This document shows positions 10,573-22,140 of a stretch of 64,000 bases of DNA, in pieces. The notes beneath the pieces were generated by a model. The model saw only the letters and a program-made list of their open reading frames with translations, made no database searches and was not told the DNA's origin. The number at the start of each line of letters is the position of its first letter. Position 1 is the stretch's first letter. The position numbers were made by a program, and so were the translations under genes. Location of the stretch: assembly GCF_050948215.1 (NCBI RefSeq), contig NC_135152.1:3072310-3136309 (forward strand), read 5' to 3'. The stretch is from Halictus rubicundus. Lineage: Eukaryota; Arthropoda; Insecta; Hymenoptera; Halictidae.

Positions 10573-13500
10573 ATGACCGACCTCGTGGCAGCCAGCAGGG
10601 TCAAGGAACTTCAGGCCATCCTCTTCCCGGTTCAACCGATCCCTGGTGAGATCCACCTCCACACCCCCCCCCCCCTTTCGAAGTTGTTCTCATTTTAACC
10701 AGTTAATTGCGGAGTTTAATTTTAAAAATCTCTGACGAGACGCGGAATGAAAATCGAGACGGGTATACACGTCGAACGCAGGCCAAGTGCCGCTATTATA
10801 AGTTTTACCAAAAAAAGTAAAGCAAAATGAGAAAGAATTACATTTTTATTCGATAAGAAATTAACAATTCATTAACGTCAACCGCACCGCAATAGAGTTT
10901 TGGATTGACGTGTACACACGTCGAACGCGCTTAACACGTTGACTGCCATGTCACCCGTATGTGGGTGATGGAATTATTTGTCCAGGTTTTAAGGTGAATT
11001 TTTATGTTAATACATTCATTGTATCAAATTTGATTAGGATCTGTAAAATGCAAGAAAGTTGGAGGACTAAATATCATACATTTAATGTTTTTTCAATTTT
11101 TATTTCATTGAATAACTTACTTTAAGTTTATGCAATTTTTGAGGTCACTAGTTTGGCAGTCAAGGTGTTAACTGGTTAAAAAGTGCAAGAATCAATATAA
11201 TTTATCGAACTTTGATCGACGACGGGACGAACGTGTTTTTTGTCACAGGCGGCGCGCTGGCGAACTTCCAGCGGCTCCAGGAGTTGCAACTGTTGCAGCT
11301 GGGACGGTACGAGGTGCAACGACGGGAATCCGAGTTTCTGCAATTCTCGGCGCCGTTTCGCATCAGGGACGATCAACTGGCGAAGGAGAGCCTTCGAACC
11401 GCCTTGGACACTCGATGCACGATCGACGGAATCACTCAGGAGGCTGCGAGGTGGCCCACGGAGTGTCAGGTGAATGAACTTTCTTCCCGACCTTGGTTTT
11501 CCCAGACTCTGAAGTTGAAGTTCTTTTTCTTTTCTTCTTACAAACAGGTGCTATCGGAAAGAGTGCGACACATAGAACAAGTCTCAACCGTCCCGGAACC
11601 GTTCTACCTGCCAACCGGAAAAGAGCCGCGGCCGAAGCCGCTTTCGGACGAGTTCGGAACGGTGGTGTTTCGCTACTATCCGACCAGTATCACGAATTAC
11701 GTGAGCGCGATCGCATTTTTTCTTGCTTAGCAAATTCTACGCGGCAGCAGCAATTTTGACAAGGATCGGCGCTAACAGTTCAGCAGGTCCTGCGTGGGCG
11801 GAAGCACAGTTCTACCGTTCTCGGCAGAGTTTCCGGCGGAAACGATCGGGTTGCCGAGCGATCAGAGAGCGGTCGTCGACACCGACAGCAGCCTCTTCCT
11901 CCTGGCCAGAACGTCCGAGGCCGCGGAGAACAGCACGGACCTTCGGTTCGAGTCACGCTTCGAATCCGGAAACCTGTGCAAAGTCGTCAAGATCACCGAC
12001 ACCTACTACCAGCTCTACCTCAGGAAGGATCTCTACACGCAGAGGCACACGCAATGGTACTATTTCAGGATATCGAACACGAGGAGCAGAACCACCTACA
12101 GGTCAGGCTAGCTTCCTGTTTTCGAAAAGTTTCCGAGAGGTCGGTTACCCCTGAAATCTAGAACCTCGTTCGGACTACGTACACTGGCTCACGAAAGTAT
12201 TCGAACGTCCTTTAAAACGGTATAACCTCTTTTTAACCCTTAGCGCTCCGTTGGCTTCGCTACGGAGACATTTGTCATTTGTTCCCTAACACCGAAGGCT
12301 CCGCTGCGGAGCCAAATGTTTTTAGCATACGTTATCGTCGGCGCTGACAATTGTTACCTGTAGTTAAAACATGCTGAGTCTGTACCATTACGATTAAACC
12401 ATTTTTTCACCTTTTCTATGATTAGCAACATGGAGAAAAATAAATATTATGATGAGAATTTAGAGCTGAGTGATACTGAAGACGTATTTGATTTTGAAGA
12501 GTTAAGGGGTTGTATACAGTCAAGAGGCCCAAAAAAAGCGATTTTTTAAGAATTTTTCCTAAGAAGATTTTTACATTTATTAATGTAAAAATTCGTACAC
12601 ATATTATGGTAACTTTTAACTGTATTTTAACATTTTTTATTTGTAAAAATAATAATTTTGAAAGCTGCTACAGCTGGTCTCCAGGAGCTCCTCTCGCCTT
12701 GCGGTGACCACGATATCTCTGGACAGGATCATCTAAAATGAAAAAACCAAACGGATTTCGTTAAAGTAATGAATAATCTTGTAACTAATCGAAGATTTTT
12801 TCTCACCGATGAATATTTCTTTTTTTTTATAAACAATTTAAGGCCAAAATTTTGGTGAAAAATCGATTTTTTTTGGAGAAGCCGCCATTTTATCAAAAAA
12901 TTTTATTTTGCTTATTCCTTCGATTAATTACAAGATTATACATTACTTTAACGAAATCCGTATGGTTTTTTCATTTTAAATGATCCAGCCCAGAGATATC
13001 GTGGCTTTTTTTGAGAGGAGCTCCTGGAGATCAGCTATAGCAGTTTTAAAAATTATTATTTTCACAAATAAAAAATGTTAAAATACAGTTAAAAGTTACC
13101 ATAATATGTGTACAAATTTTTACATTAATAAATGTAAAAGTCTTTTCAGGAAAAATTCTTAAAAAATCGCTTTTTTTGGGCCTCCTGACTGTATATAACC
13201 CCTTAAAAGACATTGTGGAAGACAATGTTGGTTATGATTCTGACACTTCAAGTAGTAGTAGCGAAATTATACTACCAAAGAGACGAAGAATGAGAATTAT
13301 TGAAAGTGAAAGCAAAGATTCGTTACAAGACTTAGATGAATGGCGTGATGTTACGGAAGTATTACATATTCCAGATAGAATACCTTTTAGTGTATTGCCA
13401 CAGGTCATTGGACCACAAGTTCCTACAAATATTAAACAGCCGATACAAAATTTTAAATTATTTTTCACGGACGAATTGGTAAATGAAATTATAAAAGAAA

Positions 13501-16500
13501 CCAACGATTACGCAGAAAATGTTCTAAACTTGAAAGAAATATCTAGTAACTCTATTTGGCAAAAATGTGCCGGATTTGCTGGTAGGCAGTACTCGAGAAA
13601 CGCGCGGAGCGCTAAGGGTTAAATTGTACCAAACGACCTGACTTTTTTGGGGCAATTAGAAGAATTGGTTTTCCAAACGACGTGCAAAAAAAATTTTGAA
13701 AAAATTGCGATTGGTGAGAATTACATGAGAAAATAAAAATGGCACTTTTTACAAGATTTTTTCTCTGAGCCTTTAATGAAAATTTAAAATACGCGTTTTG
13801 TAGATCTATTTCATCGATATCGATTAACATACGCACCAGCTGCAAATAGTTGTAAGTGGTGAAAATCATAGTTTTTCACGACTTTCGGTCAGTTTTTGCT
13901 TGAAATCCACAGATTCCAACATCTTTCGATGCGTGCCGTTTTTATTTGCGTCAACCGATTTCGGTGAAATTTTCAGTATGTGTATAACCACCGTAGGATC
14001 TACGAAACGCATATTTTACATTTTCATTACAGGCTCAAATAAAAAAGTTTTGGAAAGTGCCTTTTTTATTAGCTCTTATAATTCCAAGCAATTGCAATTT
14101 TTTCAAAATCTTTTTTGCACGTCATTCGGTAAACCAATTCTTCCAATTGCTGAAAAAAAGTCAGGTCGTTCGGTCCAATTTGGAAAAAGTTATACTGTTC
14201 TATATGGCGTTCGAACATTTTCGTGAGCCAGTGTATGTTTCATGCTAACGTTGAAACTCGTAGAGCCGTGAAATGAAAGTTGAAGTATTAACTCTTTGCA
14301 CTCGACTGTCTCCTCCGAGACGTGACTAAATACGACTATAATTGAAAACCATTTCCACAGCAAACTAAATCCCTTTGTGTTTAATAACTTGGTAAATGTT
14401 CTAAGCGAGGCGCGAGTAGATACATCGCAAAGGGTTAAACGATCAACGAACGGACGAGCACGGACGAACGTGTTAGGATCGTTCAACGATTGCAGGTTGT
14501 CGATCGTGAATCTTTGCAAAGAGGAAAGCCTGTACAACGAGGGTCTACGACCGCTATTGTACTCGACCGAGGACGCCAAGAAGAGAGCCGTGGGGTGGAG
14601 GAGATGCGGCGACAATATCGCTTATTATAGGAACGACTCGTCGTACGTTAGCATGGAAATATAGTTAATGTCGTACGCTACATGTCCTGTCTTCCAACGC
14701 GCCAGGGTTTATTGTTCTTCGAATCGATTTCCAGAAGCGACGAGGAGAAGGAGAAGCACACGCTAACGTTCAACGTTTCCTTCCCTCACGACAGAGACAC
14801 CGTTTACCTGGCTCATTGTTATCCGTACACGTACACCGATTTGCAGGAGTACTTGGCCAAGTTGGTGGCCGATCCCGTAAAAACGAGGTTCACCAAGCTC
14901 GGACTACTATGCCGAACCCTGGCCGGGAACGGGGTCTATTATTTAACAATCACTGCCCCCACCTACGACGAAGAGGTGCGAAGGAAACGAGGTATCGTGA
15001 TCACCGCGAGGGTACACCCGGGAGAGACACCTTCCAGTTGGACGATGAAAGGGATCATCGACTTCTTGACCGGGGAATCGGACCAAGCCAAGGTAACCAA
15101 CTCGCGAAACCCTAATTGTATCGTTGTCCCCGTTGGACATTCTCGTATTAGCGCTAGACAACTATTTAAGGGCCCGGTCTTGGTAGATTCGCGATAAGGT
15201 AGAGTGACCACGTTACCGACAAAAATAGGCGAAAAATGGTTTCAAGTGCCTCAACTTTTCGTCCCTATATGAAAATATTTTTCGCTAAGAAAGGGCTCGT
15301 TCGAAAGAGGAAGGTTCAATCTAGCGCGCGCTGGTCATGAGCTGACGAGATTATGCAGATATTTGGTAATATAAGCGATAGAAGTAGGCCAAAAATTGAC
15401 GATGCGCGTGCCGTGGAATGCAAACATTTTTATGCCATTGGATGAGTTTTCTGGGTCAAATCGAGAGCAGCGAGAGAAACAAAGCCAAAAACTTGAAGCA
15501 CGTTTCTAGCGTCAGAATTCATAATATCGATAATACAGAGCAAAATATGTGACAAGTTTAGTCACCGACCTAACACCCGCCGCACAGTGTGACGAATGGG
15601 CTTTTTAGCTGGACAAAATTCTAAATCGCCTATTTTTCTATATTTATCGATTAATATGTTTACAGTTGTATAAAATATGAATAATTATTAATTTTTTACA
15701 ACATTTAGTTGGTTTTTGTTAATTAAACAATATATTTTAAGTGATTTATAATTAAATATAAAATACAACAAAGTTAGTAATGGACCTATGTAACACAGAA
15801 TGATTTAACAAGTACTAGATATTATCAAAGAAGACGTCATTTTTAATTATGGACAAAAAGAATGTAATTTTGGAAAAATTATAGTAAATGTTACTTTATG
15901 GAGATTCAGACATATTCTAACGGGAAAGAATTATTCTTTGGTTTAGTATAAGCTTATGTTGTTTATACCAATTTGTTTAGAATAATCTAAAAATTTGTAT
16001 TTTCTATTTAAACTTTTCATAATTTTTGTAAGGGATGAAATGTTTTGATTCAACGTACCTGATTATATCTAAGGAAGATTTTGTTATAACGTTTTCGCGT
16101 ATAAAGTAATAACGTAACAAATAAAACACTAACAATAATCACAGTAATTATAGCAATAACAATAAAACAACAACAACAATATAAATAACGAAACTGAAAG
16201 ATATAAGAAAAACGCAAGGGAGATGTACACTGCACGCTGATCGCTCTCAGACTGAAGAAACGAATTTTCATACGAAGAAAGTTCAGAGGAAAACTCGGGG
16301 ATCTTATCATTGTTTATTCCTTCAATATACAATGAATGAGACCATTCCATAGGTTTCAACGAGTAGGCTAAACAAACCTCTAACAATAAGTGGCGACGGC
16401 AATCGGCATCGGCTGCGTTCGAAACGCCCGGCCCGAGCTATGATTGTCACGAGCGTGTACGTAAAACGACGTAACTTCATTGTAAAAATTAGTATAGTTC

Positions 16501-19500
16501 TGCAACGTTCTGCAAGACAATTTTGGTATTAAAATAAAGTAGAGAATCTCTACTTTATTATATGTAAAAATCATCGCGTGGAGCGACGTGGCGCATATAC
16601 TAATTTATTAACGAAGAGTAGTAACATGGGCGTTTCTGTGGAAAAATAAGTACCGTCTTTGACACTTAATTTACAAAAATAGAGGAATGTTATCGATAAT
16701 TTGGAATTACTAAAGTGAAAATACATGTTTTGAGATGTTATAACCATCATATATATGAAATTTAAACACTCCTTAGTACATTTTAACATATTTCTAACGC
16801 GTATGGAAATGTGCCCATTCATTTATAGGTTAGGTGTTCGTCTTTTAGGTGACGTTTACACGCTCTGTAAACATACAACAAAAGAATGTTAAGTTTTAAT
16901 ATTCAAGGGTTTTAATACATGGTTATTTTAGATTATATTAGCACAGTTAGTTTTTGTTTATTTGAAAGTTAAGTTTGTCCAGCTAAAAAGGCCGTCGTCA
17001 TACTGTGCGCCGCACAGTGGGCAATTTGGACAAAATCGGATTCAAAATCAAGGAACTTTCGATAGGAATGAGGTAGAGCGATGAAATTTTTTTTAAATGA
17101 AAGCTGCAACTTTGTAGAATATGGGAAAAATAGACAGATTGTGGTGTGAACGTTTGTTAACCTCGAGAAAATTCGTTAAACGCGCACAAATTCAAGAAAA
17201 TTTTAGTTTTTCCAATACCACGCGCGGAAAAATTTTTTTTTAACATACTATACATCATTTTCCATAGATTTTTTCACGCTGATTTCAAATCTGGTCTCAA
17301 AATTTGTCTACGACCTCAGGATTTTGCAAAAAATAGATTTTTATGACAAAAACTAATGAAGTCATTTTTTCGTTGAAATGATTGGATGGTAATAATCTCT
17401 CTATTTTTCCCATATTTTACAAAGGTTCAGCTTTCATTTAAAAAAAATTTCATCGCTCTACCTCATTCCTATCGAATGTTCTTTGATTTTGAATCCGATT
17501 TCGTCCAAATTGCCCACTGTGCGCCGGATCAAAACCAAGACGGATCTTAAGTCTGTGTCTGAAGGCTGTGAACGGAAATTATGTAGCAGTTACCGACCTG
17601 CTGACTCTAGAGAAAAAGGAATAAGAAAATATATAATGATATTACAATGAATTGGGATAAATTCAGAGAAAGTATTGAGTCGAAACTAGATTATTTATTA
17701 GGCGACCTGCTGACTCTGAAAAAGTCACGTGACTATCCCGGGCCCTTAAGCAGCTGCGTATAGCGTAACTCTTGATCAACAATGTGCCCCCTTCTTCCTG
17801 TCGTTATTCTCGAGATACGAGTGAACACGTTTCGTCAGGCTCTTCGGGAGAGGTTCGTGTTCAAATTGGTCCCGATGTTGAACCCGGACGGCGTGATCGT
17901 CGGCAACAATCGGTGCTCCCTGTCGGGCAAGGACCTGAACAGGCAGTACAGAACCGTGATGCGGGAGAGCTACCCTTCGGTCTGGCACACGAAGCTGATG
18001 ATACGACGCCTGTTGGAGGAGTGCGGCGTCGCGATATACTGCGATCTACACGCACACTCTCGAAAGCACAACGTGTTCGCGTACGGATGCGAGGGCAAGA
18101 GGGCCGGTTCGCAGACCAGACTATCCGAACAGGTGTTCCCGCTGATGCTTCACAAGAACGCGGCCGACAAGGTGAACCGACTCTCGATCCCAAACGATCA
18201 CGATTATTCGCGCAGAGAGAATACGGGAAATGGCTTTTCAGTTCTCGTTCGAGAATTGCAAGTTCCACATGGAGAAAGGGAAAGAGGGGACGGGTAGGGT
18301 GGTGGTTTGGTCGATGGGAGTGCAGAACAGTTACACGATGGAAGCGTCCATGGGAGGATCGGTGATCGGATCCAGATCCGGCACTCACTTCTCCACTCAA
18401 GATTACGAGCAAATAGGGAAAGTCTTCTGCGAAACGCTGCTGGACTTCTTCGATCAGGACCCTATCAAGGTAGCTCCTCGAATCGTTCCTAATCGCGCGC
18501 TATGTTCCTCGAGTATCTGTACGATCGAAATTCGTTTCCGTTGAACCCGAAGGAAAGGCTTCGGAACAAGATCATCGGCAGATTGATGAAAGAGGGTTCG
18601 AGCGCCGAAGAGCCGACCAACATCGACCTGACCGACTACTCCAGGTACGAATACGCGCAGCTCCGTCGATTTCACGATCCGCTGCTACCGTTCGGATGAT
18701 TTTGCAGCGACGAGGGCAATACATCGATCAGCTCCGACTCGGGAAAAGGAGAATTCGACTTGACGGAAGGTTTGTGGGACGGCGAGGAGGACTCCGTCGG
18801 TTCCTCGCAGTATCTTTGCGCTCCACCACCTACCCCCACGTTCGTTCCGCCACGAAGCTTCGAACTGGCGAAAAGAAGAAGCAAAAAGGGTATCGCGAGC
18901 AGCAAATCCTACTTTCAACGCAAGAGGCTATTGGTAACTCTCGTGGTTCTCATAATTCTCATAGACGCAGTCTTCGTAGCGTGTCTTTTGTCCTCGGTAG
19001 ATCAACGTGTTCGTACAGTTTCCGCTAAACATAGAAATTCAGATATAAAGCGTCGGCGTTTGCTCGCAGGCCAAGAGAGCGGTGATGGATCTGCCCACTA
19101 CGGATCCAGGCAGCGACCTCTGCGACCTGTCGGACTCTGCGGACGAAGGTGCGGTTACTACGACGAGAGTTTGCGAATCCGGCCATGCTGCCGCGGCTAG
19201 AGATACGGTCGCGAGCGAGGAGAAGCAGACCTCGAACGACGAGCTTCTCCTACCGGAAATAGTCAGACCATGCAGCGTGTCCTTGAGCGAAAGGTTCACC
19301 GTGAACAAGGAGAAACGTAAAACGAAAAGGAGACCGCCTTGCCTGCACCTGGTCAGGTAAATTTCAAAGTTGAATAATCGCGATCTGCCTTCGTCGCGAT
19401 CGTTTGATTCGTTGGCGATTAACGTAGAGCACTGAGACATCGATCCCCGGCGCCACTGAAGAGTCAGGACATACAGATCAAGCTGAGTTCACTGAGACAA

Positions 19501-20362
19501 CAAATATGGATGGGAGTCCCCCCCAGCGAGGACGAGACCGCCGTGAAGAGACCGGATCGTGCGTTCACCGCAGGACCGCTCAGCTGGGGAGTCTCCAGCA
19601 TGGCACTGGCACGGAATCGAATGGACAGCGACGTCTTGCTCAAGTATGTTCGCGTGAAGCGTGTTGTTCGGACTAACTCTGGATTTGACACTGGTTTTTT
19701 CCAGATCGTGCACCAAGAGACTGGAATCCCTCGAGTACATGACTCGTGAAGACAGCGAGAGGAAGCTGGAGAGGAGGAGCGGGCGCAAACACGAGAAGAC
19801 GTCGAGCGCAAGGACGGCGAGGACAGCGAGGACAGCGAGAGACGTCAGCCCGGAAGCGGAGGAGCAACAAAGGCGCGTCGTCGAGCGGAAGCCAAGAAAG
19901 AAGAAGTCGCGGCTCAAGTGGCAGAAGATAGTCAACTTGAGTTCGAGGGTGAAGGAGACCTGCCACGGCACGACGTCCTTCCTGACGATCAACGCGGACT
20001 CGCTGAAGCTGGTCACGGTCGAGATGCCCTCGAAACCGCAAGCCAGGCAGCACAGGGTTGAGTCTAGGAGGATGCACCGGAAGAACACCGGCGCCGCCTC
20101 CTCGAACGCGACGAAAACACCGAGCATCGCGAAACCGAAGCCGCAAACGTCGCAAACGCGTTCGCGAATACAGTTGCAGCCATTGATCGTTCCACTATGC
20201 GACAGCCTGTCGTCCGACAACGAGTCCACGGACTCTCGCAGGCAGAAGGCCTCGAAGAAGAAGCAGAAGAAGAAGAAAACGGCCGCGAAAAAGAACAAGT
20301 CGACGCCCACCGCTGGAAGAAAGAAACGCGTCGGAAGCGCGAACTTGTTGCGCAATTCCTGA
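10573..20362 (+). CDS. Cytosolic carboxypeptidase, CCP2/3 (AGBL2/3)-like
   Basis: M14-family metallocarboxypeptidase. Relatives trim glutamate side chains or C-terminal residues from tubulin, often in cilia. Thirteen exons: 10573-10645, 11249-11469, 11548-11700, 11779-12101, 14496-14642, 14735-15092, 17839-18171, 18242-18469, 18514-18644, 18708-18933, 19070-19356, 19428-19643 and 19705-20362. Phases are consistent; total 1117 codons. The N-terminal beta-domain precedes [12 protein letters not shown]. Zinc ligands are H400 and E403 (HPGE) and H496 (DLHAH). NPDGV at 440-444 and KDLNR at 456-460 match the substrate pocket, and the catalytic glutamate is E570 in NSYTME. The catalytic part ends near residue 612. 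The remaining ~500 residues are Ser/Lys/Arg-rich and unlike known domains, ending in a Lys-rich run. Exon 9's acceptor is weak and the 5' end is uncertain. Introns 4 and 6 are swollen by nested transposons. Assignment to CCP2/3 rather than CCP1/4 is less certain than the family. Confidence 0.92.
10931..11171. mobile_element. TTAA-bounded MITE with subterminal hairpin, CCP intron 1
   Basis: TTAA at 10931-10934 and 11168-11171. The left end reads TTAACACGTTGACTGCCA and the right end, on the other strand, TTAACACCTTGACTGCCA. Just inside the left end lies a hairpin, TCACCCGTATGTGGGTGA. There is no coding capacity. The interior is AT-rich. Confidence 0.7.
12430..13622 (+). pseudogene. piggyBac transposase, N-terminal remnant, split by an insertion
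   Basis: The reading frame starts at ATG 12430 with an acidic N-terminus ending in FDFEEL. It is cut at a TTAA (12502-12505) and resumes after 13206 with [20 protein letters not shown]. It runs on to [18 protein letters not shown], which is the conserved piggyBac segment before the catalytic core. Removing the inserted element plus one TTAA restores the frame exactly. The frame ends at 13622 inside the right terminal repeat. The catalytic DDD region is absent, so no active enzyme could be made. Confidence 0.8.
12502..13206. mobile_element. TTAA-bounded long-inverted-repeat element (inner layer)
   Basis: TTAA at 12502-12505 and 13203-13206. The left end reads GGGGTTGTATACAGTC and the right end, on the other strand, GGGGTTATATACAGTC. 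The arms match inverted over about 300 bp, including GAGCTCCTCTC near 12687 and its mirror near 13014-13024, leaving only a short centre. It encodes nothing. It interrupts the piggyBac remnant, so it is the youngest of the three nested layers. Confidence 0.85.
14288..14438. mobile_element. Possible small TTAA-bounded repeat, CCP intron 4
   Basis: TTAA at 14288-14291 and 14435-14438 with short inverted ends, TTAACTCTTTGC on the left and TTAACCCTTTGC on the right. The matching end is only about 12 bp, so chance cannot be excluded. It lies just upstream of exon 5. Confidence 0.4.
15581..17009. mobile_element. Inverted-repeat element A inside the TTAA element
   Basis: The left end CGCACAGTGTGACGA (15581) is mirrored by the right end, whose complement reads CGCACAGTATGACGA (ending 17009). 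Both are followed inward by CTTTTTAGCTGGACAAA. The 1.4-kb interior is very AT-rich with no convincing coding frame. Superfamily not determined. Confidence 0.6.
17011..17523. mobile_element. Inverted-repeat element B, abutting element A
   Basis: The ends CGCACAGTGGGCAATTTGG (17011) and its complement (ending 17523) continue as inverted repeats for about 130 bp each, including GAATGAGGTAGAGCGATG near 17068 and its mirror near 17450-17467. The first 8 bases are the same as in element A, and the two elements are separated by one base. They are probably related or inserted at the same hotspot. No coding capacity. Confidence 0.65.
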
Positions 20363-20591
20363 ATCATTTTCGCATATCTCCTCTGTGAGAAAGGCCATGC
20401 CTGAGTCTGCAACCTGAATCTTTTTTCACTCTTAAGTTTCTTCCTGTCTAATATTTATTTTTTCCGCCATTAGTGCTTCAAACATTTGACGTTGCAACGA
20501 TTGTATGTTAAAATAGAGACTTCAATGTATTCTAGAATTTTTTTAGATTTTTTGAAAGCCTAGAACAGTAAACAAATTAGCCGTGAACATA

Positions 20592-20597
20592 AATAAA
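20592..20597 (+). terminator. Candidate polyadenylation signal of the carboxypeptidase gene
   Basis: AATAAA about 230 bp after the stop codon at 20360-20362, in AT-rich DNA. No other strong candidate lies closer. Confidence 0.45.
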
Positions 20598-21672
20598 CAG
20601 CATGCAGACGGTGTCGATAAAAATCATGTTGCAGGCGAAGGGTTGGTGTCTCGCTTGTTACCGACAGTACAAGGAAATCTCACAGGAAAGGATGGTTAGG
20701 TTTGCAAGAGCAAACAAATTTATCTGAATTTTGTCATAAACAATTGGAGAATTGGAGGTCGTTGACGTCCGCTTAAATGGAACTATATATTCCGATTATC
20801 TGTACGTAACATCTGAAACTCGGACGTATCCAACGACCTACAACATCATGACCTTTGTGTGACCTTGTATACAAGCCTCGAATCGAGAGACAAAGTTGAA
20901 AATCGCGGATATATCAGAGAAAACTCTGTTAAAAAATGAACCAAACTTTATTGAAAGTACTGCTTTAATCGCAAAAGCGAGAAAACAATCTGACGTATTT
21001 AATGGAATTTTTCTATACTTTTACAGTTGGGTTTGCGAACTGTATCTTACGCGAATCCTCTGCGAACTTGTACTTTTAACCGCCGCTGTACGATAATTCG
21101 CAATTCATACAAGAATTACAGAGTCCATTATGTAACAGAATTTTACGAGATAATGCGGGATGTCAACGAAACAATTAACCGGCGCATATGTATACTTACT
21201 ATTTACCGTTGGTTCGATCCGCAACACGGACAAAGAGGAACAGTATCAGGGAACGAGTGAGAGCGAGAGGGAGAGAGAGAGAAAATCACAGAATGTTTGC
21301 ATCCGTTTTTAGATGACCGTATCAGTGGCGCGTTCGTCGAATGGCATGCACGCAAATCGTGTCATCCACGTGCTCGTCACACACGATTGACAAATCTCCG
21401 TTCCGACCCAAACATAACCTCACAAACTGTCCGCAAATGGTGTTGATCACCTCGACTTTTTGTTTAACGTGTCTCACCGGTCGCGCGCCGCAGTTTGTCG
21501 AAACAAGCATACACTCTTCTCGCGAAACGGACAACTGTAATTCACGATAACCCTATCACCGGAGGATCGATCGAATTTATCGCGTTTTAGAGCAGTTATA
21601 AGCAGAGAGGATATGAGAGTGCTCACGCCCGGGGTTTCGGCGTTCCCGATACAGTGCTGTCCCCTGCTCTGA

Positions 21673-21780
21673 TTTTTAGCATGGAACAGAACCTGGGCAA
21701 CTTTTAGCGCGGAACAGAACCTGGGCAACGTTTAGCATGGAACAGAACCGGGGCAACTTTTAGCATGAAACAGAACGCAC
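21673..21780 (+). repeat. Tandem repeat, 28-bp unit, about 3.8 copies
   Basis: The unit TTTAGCATGGAACAGAACC plus TGGGCAAC recurs at about 21674, 21702, 21730 and 21758, with a few substitutions. The last copy is partial. Confidence 0.85.
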
Positions 21781-22017
21781 ATCATCTTTAACCAGGATCA
21801 TAACGCACAGTTTAATTGTTTTATATAAAATATGTAACTAACATATAAATCTAATATACAAGATTTCTAATTCATAGAAATTAAATATAATATTAATTGC
21901 AATGATAAGTATTTTAATTTTTTAGTTGTACGTTCTGAACATGCCCCAGAACCATTCTATGGCCATGTTCAGGACAATGACCATTTTTACTTGTTTCTTT
22001 TTTGTTTTGCCCAACAC

Positions 22018-22140
22018 CCGCGCAAAACATGCGCAAATATTCGCAAAAGACGCGCGAAACATGCTCAAAAAAATGCGCAAAACATGTTCAAATCACTTGC
22101 AAAACATTCGCAAAAGACCCACAAATACACGCAAAACATA
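22018..22140 (+). repeat. Degenerate short tandem repeat (GCAAAACAT-like)
   Basis: Roughly ten irregular copies of a 10-16 bp unit around GCAAAACAT or GCAAAAGAC, with variable spacing. Open reading frames across it are a by-product of the repeat. Confidence 0.6.

Larger units (their letters stand above)
12233..13622 (+). mobile_element. piggyBac-derived element (middle layer)
   Basis: TTAA at 12233-12236 and 13619-13622. Inverted ends are CCCTTAGCGCTCCG on the left and its complement CGGAGCGCTAAGGG on the right. GC-rich hairpins of the form CTCCG...CGGAG lie just inside the left end. It contains the N-terminal part of a piggyBac-type transposase, interrupted by a further TTAA element at 12502-13206. 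The central catalytic part is missing, so it is a deletion derivative. Confidence 0.85.
12182..14233. mobile_element. Palindromic TA-flanked element (outer layer), CCP intron 4
   Basis: Ends read CACTGGCTCACGAAA inward at 12182 and, inverted, at 14233. Each is flanked by TA (12180-12181 and 14234-14235), the Tc1/mariner-type target. Without the insert at 12233-13622 it would be about 660 bp. The two arms are long inverted repeats: AACGACCTGACTTTTTT near 13633 is mirrored near 14154-14172. There is no transposase of its own. Confidence 0.75.
15166..17749. mobile_element. Large TTAA-bounded element, CCP intron 6 (copy 1), with nested insertions
   Basis: TTAA at 15166-15169 and 17746-17749, with inverted ends TTAAGGGCCCGG and CCGGGCCCTTAA. 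Internal sequence matches 30520-31732: for example, the stretch around 15247-15335 and 31437-31525, the stretch around 15486-15565 and 31583-31670, and the end around 17547-17745. Two further inverted-repeat elements (15581-17009 and 17011-17523) lie inside copy 1 but not in copy 2. Copy 1 encodes no recognisable protein. Confidence 0.75.

Noticed and set aside
12510..12707. Short frame with hydrophobic, Lys/Phe-rich product
   Set aside because: Lies in the arm of the innermost TTAA element and is mirrored in the other arm. No coding signal.
19489..20412. 307-codon minus-strand frame
   Set aside because: Shadow of the last two carboxypeptidase exons, which are joined in phase to the catalytic exons on the plus strand.
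22018..22140. CRISPR-like array of short repeats
   Set aside because: Units are 10-16 bp, irregular and without spacers of constant length, in a eukaryotic nuclear context. It is a degenerate simple repeat.
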